Shown: positions 1 to 7,780, numbered from the stretch's first letter. The stretch: DNA of 64,000 nt from a bacterium (GCA_026710435.1 JAPOQZ010000266.1:1-64000), one strand, 5' to 3'. A program made the numbers and translations. The notes: generated from the letters alone by a model not told the origin.

Positions 1-136
1 ACGGTCCGGTCGGTACCGAAAGCGGACCGTTGGCGCTTTGCGGTTACCTACAAGCATGCAACAGGCCTGTGACACAACCAACCCGTCGCATGACTGCACG
101 TCTTCCAAACACAACCGAACTAAAGACTCGGGACAC
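1..136 (+). repeat. Right part of an interspersed element, second copy at 47474-47609
   Basis: This segment is nearly identical to 47474-47609, with only a handful of mismatches. It ends in CTCGGGACAC followed by TA. The left part of this copy lies outside the window. The other copy has short imperfect terminal inverted repeats and flanking TA, so this is probably the end of a decayed TA-targeting insertion element. No coding region is recognisable in it. Confidence 0.7.
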
Positions 137-261
137 TAGGGAGCGATGACTGCAACGGTTGACGCGTGTATGTCAGTGGCCGCCGGCTTTCCTGGGTTCG
201 AACGGCCTATGGCCTTGTGGATGACGGCGGTCGTGTCCACCTCTCCGCGCACCCTCGTACC

Positions 262-543
262 TTATTGCTTGGTCAGGAAATCGACGCTGCGGTTGGCGAG
301 GAGCGGGCGGATCTGCTGAACGGCGATCTCGTCGAAGTGATCGGCGGCGATGTGGGCATCGACTGCTGCCTGGCCGGTGTACTGCTCCACCAGCACGAAC
401 CTGTTCGGGTTGTCGATGCTGCGGTAGACATCGAAGGCGATGCATCCCGGTTCGGTGAGCACCCTGGGCACGTAGCCTTCCAGTAGCTCAGCCACCTTGT
501 CCCCGTTGCCCTCCGAGACGTCGTACGTTGCGATGATGGTCAT
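262..543 (-). CDS. ABM-domain (antibiotic biosynthesis monooxygenase-like) small protein
   Basis: A 93-residue protein with the look of the dimeric ferredoxin-like ABM fold: N-terminal strand MTIIATYDV, a helix, then the central AFDVYRSIDNPNRFVLVEQY block. Such proteins are cofactor-free monooxygenases or small-molecule-binding proteins. The ORF track starts further upstream, but the ATG at 543 has a GGAAGGGAAC Shine-Dalgarno region and begins the domain, so I use it. It is the last gene of the monooxygenase operon on this strand, 55 nt after the DUF59 gene. The fold assignment is good; the substrate is unknown. Confidence 0.8.
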   Translation of the reverse strand: MTIIATYDVSEGNGDKVAELLEGYVPRVLTEPGCIAFDVYRSIDNPNRFVLVEQYTGQAAVDAHIAADHFDEIAVQQIRPLLANRSVDFLTKQ

Positions 544-598
544 CGTGATCGTTCCCTTCCGCTTCGCTGTCGTGTTCGAATCTGGATCCGGCGCACCC

Positions 599-919
599 TC
601 ACATCGATGCGAACCCGATCGAGCGGAGCTGCTTCCGGCCCTCCTCGGAGACTTGATCCGGACACCAGGGAGGGTCGAACACCCAGCTGACCTCGAAGTC
701 CTCGAGCACCCCCTCACCAACCAGTTCGTTCCTCATCTGGTCCTCGATGACCGATGTCAGTGGGCAGAAAGGGTTGGTCAGGGTCACGTCCAGCGACGCT
801 TGGCGGCCATCTACGTGAACTTCGCGAACGAAGCCGAGGTCGACGATGTTGACGCCGAGGTCGGGGTCGATCACCTTGCGCAGGGATTCGATGATGTGGC
901 TCTCGATGGCGTCCATCAC
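599..919 (-). CDS. DUF59/MIP18 family (PaaD/SufT-like) metal-sulfur cluster assembly factor
   Basis: A 106-residue protein with the family signature: an N-terminal helix leading to VIDPDLGVNIVDLGFV, then LTNPFCPLTSVIEDQM, where the Cys is the conserved reactive residue. Members help mature Fe-S or di-iron enzymes (PaaD acts on phenylacetyl-CoA oxygenase). Its place downstream of a Rieske protein and a di-iron oxygenase suggests maturation of those partners; that is inference. The GTG start at 919 overlaps the stop of the L22-like gene (GTGA), and an ATG follows at once at 916, so translation is coupled. Confidence 0.85.
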   Translation of the reverse strand: MMDAIESHIIESLRKVIDPDLGVNIVDLGFVREVHVDGRQASLDVTLTNPFCPLTSVIEDQMRNELVGEGVLEDFEVSWVFDPPWCPDQVSEEGRKQLRSIGFASM

Positions 920-1338
920 GTAACCTTCTTTCCGTCGTTCGCGGCACTGTCCTCGGGGTACGACTCGTCAGGAGTCGTATGCCAAGTGACCACGCGTAGC
1001 CTTATCTCTACCCGGGTGGTTGTAGTCGTGATCCAGTCGGCTATACCGTGGGCCATCCGCCGGAGCCGCGTGATCACATCCCCCTTCTCGACTGTCCACG
1101 TCCCGACCTCCATCTCGTGGCTCCGGATCCCGAACCGGGCGGCTTCGGCAAGTCCTTGCTCCAGTACCCGGGCCAGTGGTGCCGAAGCCAGACCGGGCCG
1201 GAACTTGAGAGCTCGGTGGGCTTCCTCGGCGTTCATGTTCTCCAGCCGCGCCAGGATACGCTTTGCTTCGTCCTGGTCGATCCGCACGTTGGTCTTGAGA
1301 GCGGTAACGGTCGGTTCGGGAAGCCCGGCACCGCTCAT
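916..1338 (-). CDS. Ribosomal protein uL22-like paralog in the monooxygenase operon
   Basis: A 140-residue protein that aligns through most of its length with bacterial ribosomal protein L22: an Arg-rich start, EEAHRALKF for the helix before the core, a central helix (LARVLEQGLAEA), a VEKGDVITRLRRMAHG segment matching the G-x-RxxPRAxGR motif, and a terminal beta strand ending in RVEIRLRV. It has an extra N-terminal lead and C-terminal tail. It is not in a ribosomal operon; it sits between an oxygenase reductase remnant and a DUF59 gene. The second Met (1338) is preferred because AGGAG lies 6 nt upstream, while it abuts the first ATG (1344). An orthologous pseudogene lies at 2335-2591. The role is unknown; RNA or partner binding is possible. 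Confidence 0.7.
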   Translation of the reverse strand: MSGAGLPEPTVTALKTNVRIDQDEAKRILARLENMNAEEAHRALKFRPGLASAPLARVLEQGLAEAARFGIRSHEMEVGTWTVEKGDVITRLRRMAHGIADWITTTTTRVEIRLRVVTWHTTPDESYPEDSAANDGKKVT

Positions 1339-1472
1339 CGCCATCTCCTGGGCTTAGCGAGGCGTCGGAGATCGGTGGATACGCCGATTTGCTGGGGCCA
1401 AACGGAGACTCCCGCCCCCGTCGGCTTGCGGGCGGCGAAGACATCACGGGGTCGGCCGATGGTCAGCACCGC
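1335..1472 (-). pseudogene. C-terminal remnant of a second ferredoxin reductase copy
   Basis: Translation in one frame gives AVLTIGRPRDVFAARK, a diverged stretch, then STDLRRLAKPRRWR and a stop. This matches the last ~45 residues of the intact reductase at 2588-3832 (AVLTIGRPRDIFAARK ... STDLRRIGRPRRRR). Nothing upstream of 1472 continues the match, so about 90% of the gene is missing. Its TGA overlaps the ATG at 1338 (ATGA), the same coupling as between the intact reductase and the L22 pseudogene. It is therefore one half of a duplicated reductase-L22 cassette. Confidence 0.8.
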
Positions 1473-1872
1473 TCCTAATCTTATCCGCTCCCGACCCCCC
1501 ACCGGACCTCTGGAAGGCGGAGAATGACCTTTCCTGGGGCGATCCCCCGATTACGTGGGGATCGAACTCGCCTGGTGTCCCGAGCCGGGATTCGGTGAAG
1601 ATTGCCGTGACTACCCGACCGCAGCGACCACCGGTCGAGACCGCGCGAATCGCCGGGTGGTCGCCCCCGGCGGGTCCCTCCCCCGGCCGCGCCCTCCCCG
1701 GCGCCTGAGCGCGTTCCGCCGTGTCGAGGAGGCCGGGACCTTGACCTCCGCCGGCGCCACGTTGGATCGCGACCCAAGGCCTGTTTCTTCACACGGTCCC
1801 CTGATGGTGGGGTTGAAGGAGATACGGTTCGGCGAGCCGCACGCGTGGGAACGATCTGGCGGATCGCTCACC
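1473..1872. other. Non-coding or decayed stretch, no gene recognised
   Basis: About 400 bases between the reductase remnant and the small membrane protein gene. All ORFs here have low-complexity Arg/Gly/Pro-rich translations typical of frame shadows in high-GC DNA. It probably holds decayed sequence left by the cassette duplication. I see no recognisable domain. Confidence 0.5.
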
Positions 1873-2094
1873 CTACTGGTTGAGGACCACCGTGATGATG
1901 AGGCCGCCGACAACGGTCACCCATCCGACCACCCAAAGCGTGTGTTGGTTGATACGGCGTTCCATCTCGCTGAAACGGCGTTCCATTTCGCCGAAGCGAC
2001 GCTCCAAGGCCGCCACGGCTCGCTCGATTTTCGATTCGAGGCGCGCCTCTACCGCCGCGTCCTTGGCGTCCACCAACGACTCGCTGACCGTCAT
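1873..2094 (-). CDS. Small coiled-coil single-pass membrane protein
   Basis: A 73-residue protein starting MTVSESLVDAKDAA, followed by a heptad-like charged helix with the repeat RRFGEMERRFSEMERR, and a single C-terminal transmembrane helix (VVGWVTVVGGLIITVVL). The start at 2094 is used because the paralog at 24920-25129 begins with the same SESLVDAKDEA block; the longer ORF adds a non-conserved Arg-rich lead. It is probably a tail-anchored membrane protein with a cytoplasmic coiled coil. The function is unknown, and its place inside the decayed part of the monooxygenase operon may be incidental. Confidence 0.65.
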   Translation of the reverse strand: MTVSESLVDAKDAAVEARLESKIERAVAALERRFGEMERRFSEMERRINQHTLWVVGWVTVVGGLIITVVLNQ

Positions 2095-2334
2095 CGCAGC
2101 CCCGCGATGGGAGCTGCGGAAGCGAGGTTGGCTACGAATGGCCATCTCGCCCGGGAAGCGAACCTGGTGTCGATCTTGTGCAATGCCCCGACGAGGTCAG
2201 CATGACTGCCGGCCTGGGGGTCACCCTCTGTCATCTCACCTTCCCCAAGTGCTGTGACCCAATCTAGTCGATATACAAAGGTCTGCCAACCTAAAATCAA
2301 TGGTTATCCGATGATAGAAGTCTTTAACCCTTGG

Positions 2335-2591
2335 TCACCCCTCGACAGCCAGGATCCGACCCGGAGTCTCGCCGGAGCGTATACCGAACCGGATCGACTG
2401 GGCGATCCCCTCTTCGAGAACCTGCGCGAGGGCACCGACACCGTTGTGGTCCGGAGCTTGAGAGCCCGGTGGGCCTGGTCGGTGGAGATGCCTTCGACCC
2501 GGGCGAGGATGCGCCGCGCCTCGCCCTAGTCGATGCGTTACTTGGCCTGGCTGGTAGTGACGGTCGGTTGCGGTGGCCGGGTTACGGTCAT
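2335..2591 (-). pseudogene. Decayed uL22-like gene, in-frame stops plus a frameshift
   Basis: The ATG at 2591 overlaps the reductase TGA (ATGA). The translation starts MTVTRPPQPTVTTSQAK, then meets TAA and TAG in frame, continues as GEARRILARVEG and QAHRALKLR, then shifts frame to give VGALAQVLEEGIAQSIRFGI before ending early at a TGA. These blocks match EAKRILARLEN, EAHRALKF and ARVLEQGLAEAARFGI of the intact gene at 916-1338. It is a clear pseudogene of the same family, in the ancestral position right after the reductase. Confidence 0.85.
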
Positions 2592-3832
2592 CGTCTTCTC
2601 CTCGGCCTGCCGATGCGGCGCAGATCCGTCGACAGGTCCTCCACCTGCTCCGCGGTGACCGCTGTGCCCGCCCTCATGAGTTTGCGGGCCGCGAATATGT
2701 CGCGGGGTCTGCCGATGGTCAGCACGGCCACGATCTTCTTGGTATCACCGTCGGCGTCCGACAGCTGGAACGCGGAAAACGCACGGTCCTCGATCGAGCC
2801 GCGTATCACGTGTCGGGCATGGGGGTCGAAGTGGCCTAGCGACTGGATGGTCAAGTCGTACTGGTCGGACCAGAACCAGTGGGGAGAATCATCCACGGCG
2901 TTCTCGCCGACGATGTTGCGGGCCACGACAGCGCCCTGCCTCATCGCGTTCTCATGATGCTCGACCCGCAGGTAGCCTCCGCCGGGCTGCTGTCCCGACG
3001 CCACGTCTCCGGCCGCGTACACATTGAGCACCGATGTCCGGCAGTGCCGGTCCACCCGGATTCCCCCTTCCACCTCGATGGCGGTTCGGTGTGCCAACTC
3101 GGTGTTGGGGATCATCCCTGCCGCTACCAGCAGCCACTCGCACTCCACACGACCCCGGTCGGTGGTCACGGCTAGGCCGTCCGGGGTCTCGACCACGCTC
3201 GTAACTCGCTCCCCCAGGCGCAGCGTGCAGCCCGCGTCACGATGGATTTCCGTTATTGCCCGGCCGTACCTCTCCCCCAGGGGAGCGCGCAGGCACTGCT
3301 CTTCCATCTCGATGATGGTGACTTCCACCCCCAGCCCGCGGGCGGTGGCCGCCACCTCGCAGCCGATGAACCCTCCCCCGAGCACCACCGCCCGGCTGCC
3401 GTCGCGCAGCCTGCGGGCCAGTTTCTCGGAGTCACCGCGGGTGCGCAGATGCAGTATCCGGTCCCCCTCGAAGCCCGGTAGCCTCCGGGCCCGGCCGCCG
3501 GTTGCCACCAGGAGATGGTGGTAGGGGATCGTCCCGGCGCCGACCGTCTCGATAGCCGAGCTATCCACGTCTATCGCTATGGCCCGGGTACCGAGGACCA
3601 GGTCGACGTCGTTGTCCCGGTACCACTCCTCGGCCCGGATGGTGGCGTCGCCCGAAGCCATCGATCCGGCGAGCACCTCCTTGGACAGAGGGGGACGCTC
3701 ATAGGGCGGCACGTCCTCCTCGGACACCAGCACGACTCGTCCGTCGAACCCGAGATGCCTCAGGTTCGACGCGGCTGCTGCCGAGGCCGTACCGCCACCC
3801 AGCAACACGACGGTCTCCGGGAGACCAGCCAT
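2588..3832 (-). CDS. FAD-dependent ferredoxin reductase (glutathione-reductase fold) of the monooxygenase
   Basis: A 414-residue NAD(P)H:ferredoxin reductase of the rhodocoxin/putidaredoxin reductase type. It has an N-terminal FAD motif (VVLLGGGTASAAAA), the PPYERPPLSKE block, a second Rossmann motif for NAD(P)H (AVVLGGGFIGCEVA, about residue 146), and the VYAAGDVAS FAD motif near residue 270. It should pass electrons from NAD(P)H to the Rieske ferredoxin encoded just upstream (one base between the genes). Classical TmoF is a plant-type 2Fe-2S/FNR reductase, so this is a replacement module. Its last codons overlap the L22 pseudogene. Confidence 0.9.
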   Translation of the reverse strand: MAGLPETVVLLGGGTASAAAASNLRHLGFDGRVVLVSEEDVPPYERPPLSKEVLAGSMASGDATIRAEEWYRDNDVDLVLGTRAIAIDVDSSAIETVGAGTIPYHHLLVATGGRARRLPGFEGDRILHLRTRGDSEKLARRLRDGSRAVVLGGGFIGCEVAATARGLGVEVTIIEMEEQCLRAPLGERYGRAITEIHRDAGCTLRLGERVTSVVETPDGLAVTTDRGRVECEWLLVAAGMIPNTELAHRTAIEVEGGIRVDRHCRTSVLNVYAAGDVASGQQPGGGYLRVEHHENAMRQGAVVARNIVGENAVDDSPHWFWSDQYDLTIQSLGHFDPHARHVIRGSIEDRAFSAFQLSDADGDTKKIVAVLTIGRPRDIFAARKLMRAGTAVTAEQVEDLSTDLRRIGRPRRRR

Positions 3833-3833
3833 G

Positions 3834-4154
3834 TCAGCTAGGCGGCGCTACACAGATGACACCATCCTCCACCTTGCACGGAACGGCGAACAGGGAACTG
3901 TCGGCCGGATTGATGCCCGCGCCGGTGACAGCGTTGAACTCCCACAGGTGGTTGGTGCAGGTCAGCACGTCGCCGTCCAGGTCCCCGTCCGAGAGCGGCC
4001 AAGCCTGGTGGGGGCAACGGTCACGGTAGGCCCGCACCTCTCCGTCCACGTTGACGAGGATCAGCTTGTGGCCACGTACCTCGACCCCTTCGAGGTCACC
4101 CTCCCAGAGGTCATCCAGCTCCATGGCCTCCAGCCACCGGGTTGGTTCGGCCAT
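3834..4154 (-). CDS. Rieske [2Fe-2S] ferredoxin of a T4MO-type monooxygenase (TmoC-like)
   Basis: A 106-residue Rieske protein with ligands C47-x-H49 (RCPHQAWPL) and C66-x2-H69 (CTNHLWEF), spaced as in toluene-4-monooxygenase ferredoxin. It carries electrons from the FAD reductase to the di-iron hydroxylase. The length matches TmoC. It follows the beta subunit by 7 nt and precedes the reductase, so the whole electron chain is encoded together. Confidence 0.93.
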   Translation of the reverse strand: MAEPTRWLEAMELDDLWEGDLEGVEVRGHKLILVNVDGEVRAYRDRCPHQAWPLSDGDLDGDVLTCTNHLWEFNAVTGAGINPADSSLFAVPCKVEDGVICVAPPS

Positions 4155-4161
4155 GGACCTC

Positions 4162-5196
4162 TCAACCAGTGCTCTGGAGGGCCGGCTCGCCCAGACCGGC
4201 TACAGCGAGAACCTGCTGCCTGGCCTCTGCAGCCTCGGCGGCTACCGTCTCGGCGTCGACGTCTCCGTTCGGCGCTCCGGCCAGAATGCCTCCCAGCGCG
4301 AGCGCGGCGGCGTCGGCTCTCGGCGCCCACTTCGCGATCCAGCTTTCAAAGGCAGGCTTGTTCTCCGCACGGCCTTCCACCGCCAGGCTCGCCACTGCGG
4401 ACGACCATCTGGCCCGCCGGGCGGAGTCCTCGTGCAGGTTCTGGCACAGCAGCCAGGTGAGGTCGTCGCCGTTGGCACGGGCTACGTCGCCCAGCTGACG
4501 GTTGAGAACGTCGTCCAGCGTGGGAGCGATAACCAGGTTGGCGGCGGTCAGCGCCTCGCCCCAGTCGTAGGCGATCAGCGCCCGCTCGAGAAGCTCTCGC
4601 GTCGGTTGCCATCCATCGTGGCCTTCCCAGACATCCCGTTCACCGGTGGCGAAACCTGCGTCGGGGTAGCCCAGTTGCAACTCCCGCGTGCGGATCGACA
4701 CCACTGTCACCCGCCGGAGCTGGTCCGCCATCGACAAGGATGCCGCATTGGTGATGTACGCCGTGGGCGACATGTGCGCCACGTAGGCCTGCAGCATCTG
4801 CAATGCATGGGCGGGGTACCGGATCGGCGTGTAGAACGTACGGAGTATCCCCACCCATCCGGGGGAGAGGGACTGGTCGTGGCCGATGTTCGAATAGCTG
4901 TCCATCAGACCGGCGACCTTCGTCTCCTGGGCGGCCTGCTTGGCCACGTACGCCCGGTACGTCAGCTGGTCCGGATCCCTGTACACCTCCCAGTCGTCGA
5001 GCTGGAGGGGCGAGTTGTCACGATAGGCCAGGAACCACAGGTTGCCCGGCGAGGACGGGTTCTGCTCCAACGGCGCCATCCTGTCCCGGCGAACCGTGTA
5101 GTTGGCGGCGTGGGCGCCGATCTCGTACTCGGTAGGCCGGCGGCGAATGTCGCCGAACTCGCTCCAAGTGCGCAGCTTCCGCTTCTTGGCGCTCAT
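4162..5196 (-). CDS. Di-iron monooxygenase hydroxylase beta subunit (TmoE-like)
   Basis: A 344-residue protein with the features of the non-catalytic beta subunit of group-2 soluble di-iron monooxygenases: an RKLRTWSEFGDIRRRPTEYE start, PWF-like core helices, and a LMDSYSNIGHDQSLSPGWVG region. It pairs with the alpha and gamma subunits in the (alpha-beta-gamma)2 hydroxylase. The ORF track begins upstream, but the ATG at 5196 begins the TmoE-like sequence and overlaps the effector gene stop as ATGA. The length is close to known TmoE proteins. Confidence 0.9.
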   Translation of the reverse strand: MSAKKRKLRTWSEFGDIRRRPTEYEIGAHAANYTVRRDRMAPLEQNPSSPGNLWFLAYRDNSPLQLDDWEVYRDPDQLTYRAYVAKQAAQETKVAGLMDSYSNIGHDQSLSPGWVGILRTFYTPIRYPAHALQMLQAYVAHMSPTAYITNAASLSMADQLRRVTVVSIRTRELQLGYPDAGFATGERDVWEGHDGWQPTRELLERALIAYDWGEALTAANLVIAPTLDDVLNRQLGDVARANGDDLTWLLCQNLHEDSARRARWSSAVASLAVEGRAENKPAFESWIAKWAPRADAAALALGGILAGAPNGDVDAETVAAEAAEARQQVLAVAGLGEPALQSTG

Positions 5197-5498
5197 GATG
5201 TGACGTCCTCCTCGGTCGCCCCGCCCAGCGACCAACTCGTCTGGTCGCTGCGGGAGGTATTGATACGTCCGGCGTTGGCGGTCAACAGGTTCTCCAGCGA
5301 CCGCAGCTGGTAGTCGGGTCCCAGATGGCGCTTGAGCGACTCGGCCGTCACCTTGAGGAAGGAGGACGCGTGGACGCGCACGTAGGCGCCCCGGTCGATC
5401 ACCTCGATCTCGCGACCCGGATTGTCGTCCTCGATGGCGCTGATGATCTCCTCGATCAGGTCGCTCATCCGCAGGATCGGCCCTACAGGATTATCCAT
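5193..5498 (-). CDS. Monooxygenase effector/coupling protein (MmoB/DmpM family, TmoD-like)
   Basis: A 101-residue cofactor-free regulatory protein. Visible blocks are VGPILRMSDLIEEIISAIED, an EVIDRGAYVRVHA strand and LGPDYQLRSLENLL, which match the MmoB/DmpM fold. It binds the hydroxylase near the di-iron site and tunes coupling and regiochemistry. It lies 10 nt after the gamma gene and overlaps the beta gene. The gene order alpha-gamma-effector-beta-Rieske-reductase differs from tmoABCDEF, where the Rieske gene comes third. Confidence 0.92.
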   Translation of the reverse strand: MDNPVGPILRMSDLIEEIISAIEDDNPGREIEVIDRGAYVRVHASSFLKVTAESLKRHLGPDYQLRSLENLLTANAGRINTSRSDQTSWSLGGATEEDVTS

Positions 5499-5508
5499 AT
5501 CGACCCTC

Positions 5509-5784
5509 CTACTCCACCCAATCGACGCGGATGTGGTCGAGCGGGCCTATGCCCGCATCGGCCACCGTCACGTCTTCGGGCACTATCCGGTTGTTGTGGA
5601 CGACCATCTTGGGCAGGCCACGGTCCCGCACTCGCACTCCCACCGTATGGTGGGCGACCGCCTCCGCCACCTCCGCCATGGTGTTGTTGGACATCACGGG
5701 GATGAGCAACTCGACGAAGTCGTCGGCGAAGATGGCGTTGAGCGGGACGAGTTGGGGTTCGGCGGAGGCGCCGTTGTCGCTCAT
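5509..5784 (-). CDS. Monooxygenase hydroxylase gamma subunit (TmoB-like)
   Basis: A 91-residue TmoB-family protein with a ubiquitin-like fold: strand LVPLNAIFADDFVELLIPV, the family block NTMAEVAEAVAHHTVG, and a C-terminal PLDHIRVDWVE strand. It is a structural subunit of the hydroxylase. It overlaps the end of the alpha gene by 4 nt. Small gamma subunits of this type occur in the toluene/alkene monooxygenase group and not in the methane group, supporting the subfamily call. Confidence 0.9.
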   Translation of the reverse strand: MSDNGASAEPQLVPLNAIFADDFVELLIPVMSNNTMAEVAEAVAHHTVGVRVRDRGLPKMVVHNNRIVPEDVTVADAGIGPLDHIRVDWVE

Positions 5785-7289
5785 CCACCCACCCCCGCGA
5801 CGACCGGCTCGGTCTTCGCGTAGGCCTCGGTCCAGTCGTAGGCGCCGGCGTCGTCACCCATGACGTCGGGCGTGAGTCCCATGTACCCGAGTATCCCGGG
5901 GACGTCCATCGGCTGGATCATTCCGGCGAGGAAACGCTCCACCACCGTCTTGCTGTTGAGAGCGTCCCGATCCTCCCACCAGATCTGGCGGCAGCCCTTG
6001 GTGCAGAAGTGGTACGTCACGCCGTTGTGCTTGAGCGAATGGTTGCGTACCCGCCACTTGCCGTCCCGTCCGTACGTTGCGTTGCAGGTCGGGAGGTGGC
6101 AGTAGTTGCACAGCCACGGGAGCGTCTCGGGTAGGGCACGGTGCATGTTTCCGGCGTTGATGTTCTCCGCCAGTAGCTTCCACTTGTCACCGTAGAGGAC
6201 ATCCCAGTTGGGATACTTCTCGATCAGCCACTCGCGGGACTCGGGCGATACCCCGACCGGCTTCCACCACAGGGTCGGGCGCCAGAACCACTCACCCATC
6301 TGCAGCGAGTGATGCCACACGTCGAGGCCCTCGATGAACTCGTCCCAGTACCAGGGGCGCTTGAGGCCGTAGTCCTGGATGGTGCGGACGAACTGGTCGA
6401 TGATCCACTCTTCCATGAACTCCCGGTAGCTGTACTTGCGGGACTCGACCGGGGTGTTGTAGTCCATCGACGGTCCGGTGAGGGCGGCGAAAGCCCGCGC
6501 AGAGAGCCAGAAGAACTTGTCGACCGTCCACTGCGCCCGCACCGGATCGTGCTCCACCAGGACCTCAAGTGTGGGTCCGCCCTGCTGCGAGTGGCGAGCC
6601 TCGTCGGTCTGGATCGAGGAGATCAGGTTGGCGAAGGCCACGTCACCGGCCTCGAGGGCGTCGGACGCCAGCGCCACGAACTGGATGTTGGTGAAGCCGG
6701 TCTCGAAGGCGAACGGAAGCTGGATGGCGATGTCCACCACGCTGCCACCGATCATCATGTTGTCGATCAGCGCCCGCAGAGCGATGGCTACCCAGTCGTT
6801 GGTGAGCAACGCCCTGTGAGCCCAATCGAACTGGGGATCGCGTTCCACCAACTCGTGGGCGAACGACAAGCTGAGCTGGCCGTGTCGGATCTCGTCGAGG
6901 GTGCCCATCACGGCCATGTTGCGCCACGCGGGGCTCAACCCGAAGCGGGCCATGCGGCTTTCCCCGTACACGGCTGCATACTCGACCAGGGCAATCCCGC
7001 CGAGGTGCATCTTGACCGACGACCTCCACGCCTCGTCCAACTGTTCGTACTGGTTCGACCGGCTCAGGGCGGCCTTCACCGCGTAGGCGGAGGTTTCCTT
7101 TTCGTCCTGGGTGGCGACGTATTCGGGGTAGGCGACCTTGTAGCTCTCCTCCCAGGCCGACCAAGCCTCACGGGGAACCTTGCCCGTTCCGCTCAGCCAG
7201 TCGGGGTAGACGGCTTCGTCGTCCACGTAACCGAGAGTCCAGTCGACATCCCGGACGATCCCTTGCCATTCTTCACGTCTAAGGGTCAT
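5781..7289 (-). CDS. Di-iron monooxygenase hydroxylase alpha subunit (TmoA-like, catalytic)
   Basis: A 502-residue catalytic subunit. The di-iron ligands are visible as E103, E133/H136 (DEIRH), E196 (FETGF) and E230/H233 (DEARH), each one residue offset from toluene-4-monooxygenase E104, E134/H137, E197, E231/H234. The active-site Thr is T200. A C-terminal Cys-rich YHS-like segment (CNYCHLPTCNATYG, HFCTKGCRQIWW) is present. Pocket positions equivalent to T4MO G103, Q141 and F176 are V102, S140 and I175, so the substrate range probably differs. It inserts O2 into an aromatic, alkene or terpenoid substrate. It is the fourth gene of the operon, 13 nt after a SnoaL-like gene. Confidence 0.95.
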   Translation of the reverse strand: MTLRREEWQGIVRDVDWTLGYVDDEAVYPDWLSGTGKVPREAWSAWEESYKVAYPEYVATQDEKETSAYAVKAALSRSNQYEQLDEAWRSSVKMHLGGIALVEYAAVYGESRMARFGLSPAWRNMAVMGTLDEIRHGQLSLSFAHELVERDPQFDWAHRALLTNDWVAIALRALIDNMMIGGSVVDIAIQLPFAFETGFTNIQFVALASDALEAGDVAFANLISSIQTDEARHSQQGGPTLEVLVEHDPVRAQWTVDKFFWLSARAFAALTGPSMDYNTPVESRKYSYREFMEEWIIDQFVRTIQDYGLKRPWYWDEFIEGLDVWHHSLQMGEWFWRPTLWWKPVGVSPESREWLIEKYPNWDVLYGDKWKLLAENINAGNMHRALPETLPWLCNYCHLPTCNATYGRDGKWRVRNHSLKHNGVTYHFCTKGCRQIWWEDRDALNSKTVVERFLAGMIQPMDVPGILGYMGLTPDVMGDDAGAYDWTEAYAKTEPVVAGVGG

Positions 7290-7302
7290 GGTTCCTCCTT
7301 CC

Positions 7303-7767
7303 TCAGTCGACTTCCATGTGGCCGAGTTGGCGATAGATGGAGGCGCTGTCCCAGTAGGCGGTCAGGCTCTCGATCTTGCCGCCGTCGTTGACATCGAAGA
7401 TGAACGCGTGGGGCTCCCAGTACTTCTTGCCCTGGGGGGCGATCGGTCCCCACGCCTTCTCCTGGCAGCCGCCGATGCTCACCACCGCAGCCACCTTCCC
7501 GTCGTCGGAGGCGGTGATGGAGTGGACCTCGTTGGTTAGGTCGGGGAAGGAGTTGATCAGTCCCTCCCAAATGGGCCGGCCGAGTGTGGCCACCTTCCCG
7601 TCGCCCCTGATGACCCTTTGCTTGGTCCATATCTCGAACGGGACGTACGAGAAGTCGGCGTTGTCGGTACAGAGATCTACCATCGACAGCGTGTCGTGTC
7701 GCCGGTAGGCATCGAAGAAGGCTTCAACCGTTGTGACGGGGTCCGCCTTCGTAGCAGTTGCAGTCAT
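7303..7767 (-). CDS. SnoaL/NTF2-like protein
   Basis: A 154-residue cone-shaped NTF2-like protein: helix VEAFFDAYRRHDTLSMVDL, acidic CTDNADFSYVPF loop, and terminal strands GGKIESLTAYWDSASIYRQLG. Such proteins act as polyketide-cyclase-like isomerases, hydrolases or binding proteins. It lies directly upstream of the alpha subunit gene, so it may act on the oxygenation product. The ATG at 7767 has a GGAAGGGAG ribosome site; the longer ORF is a read-back. A second SnoaL-like gene lies upstream. Confidence 0.82.
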   Translation of the reverse strand: MTATATKADPVTTVEAFFDAYRRHDTLSMVDLCTDNADFSYVPFEIWTKQRVIRGDGKVATLGRPIWEGLINSFPDLTNEVHSITASDDGKVAAVVSIGGCQEKAWGPIAPQGKKYWEPHAFIFDVNDGGKIESLTAYWDSASIYRQLGHMEVD

Positions 7768-7780
7768 GGGCACTCCCTTC

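Noticed and set aside
2335-2591. Stop codons in the L22-like gene as recoding signals
   Set aside because: They are TAA and TAG, with an additional frameshift, and the intact paralog has sense codons there. This is ordinary decay, unlike the lone TGA at the CxxC of 53117-53695.
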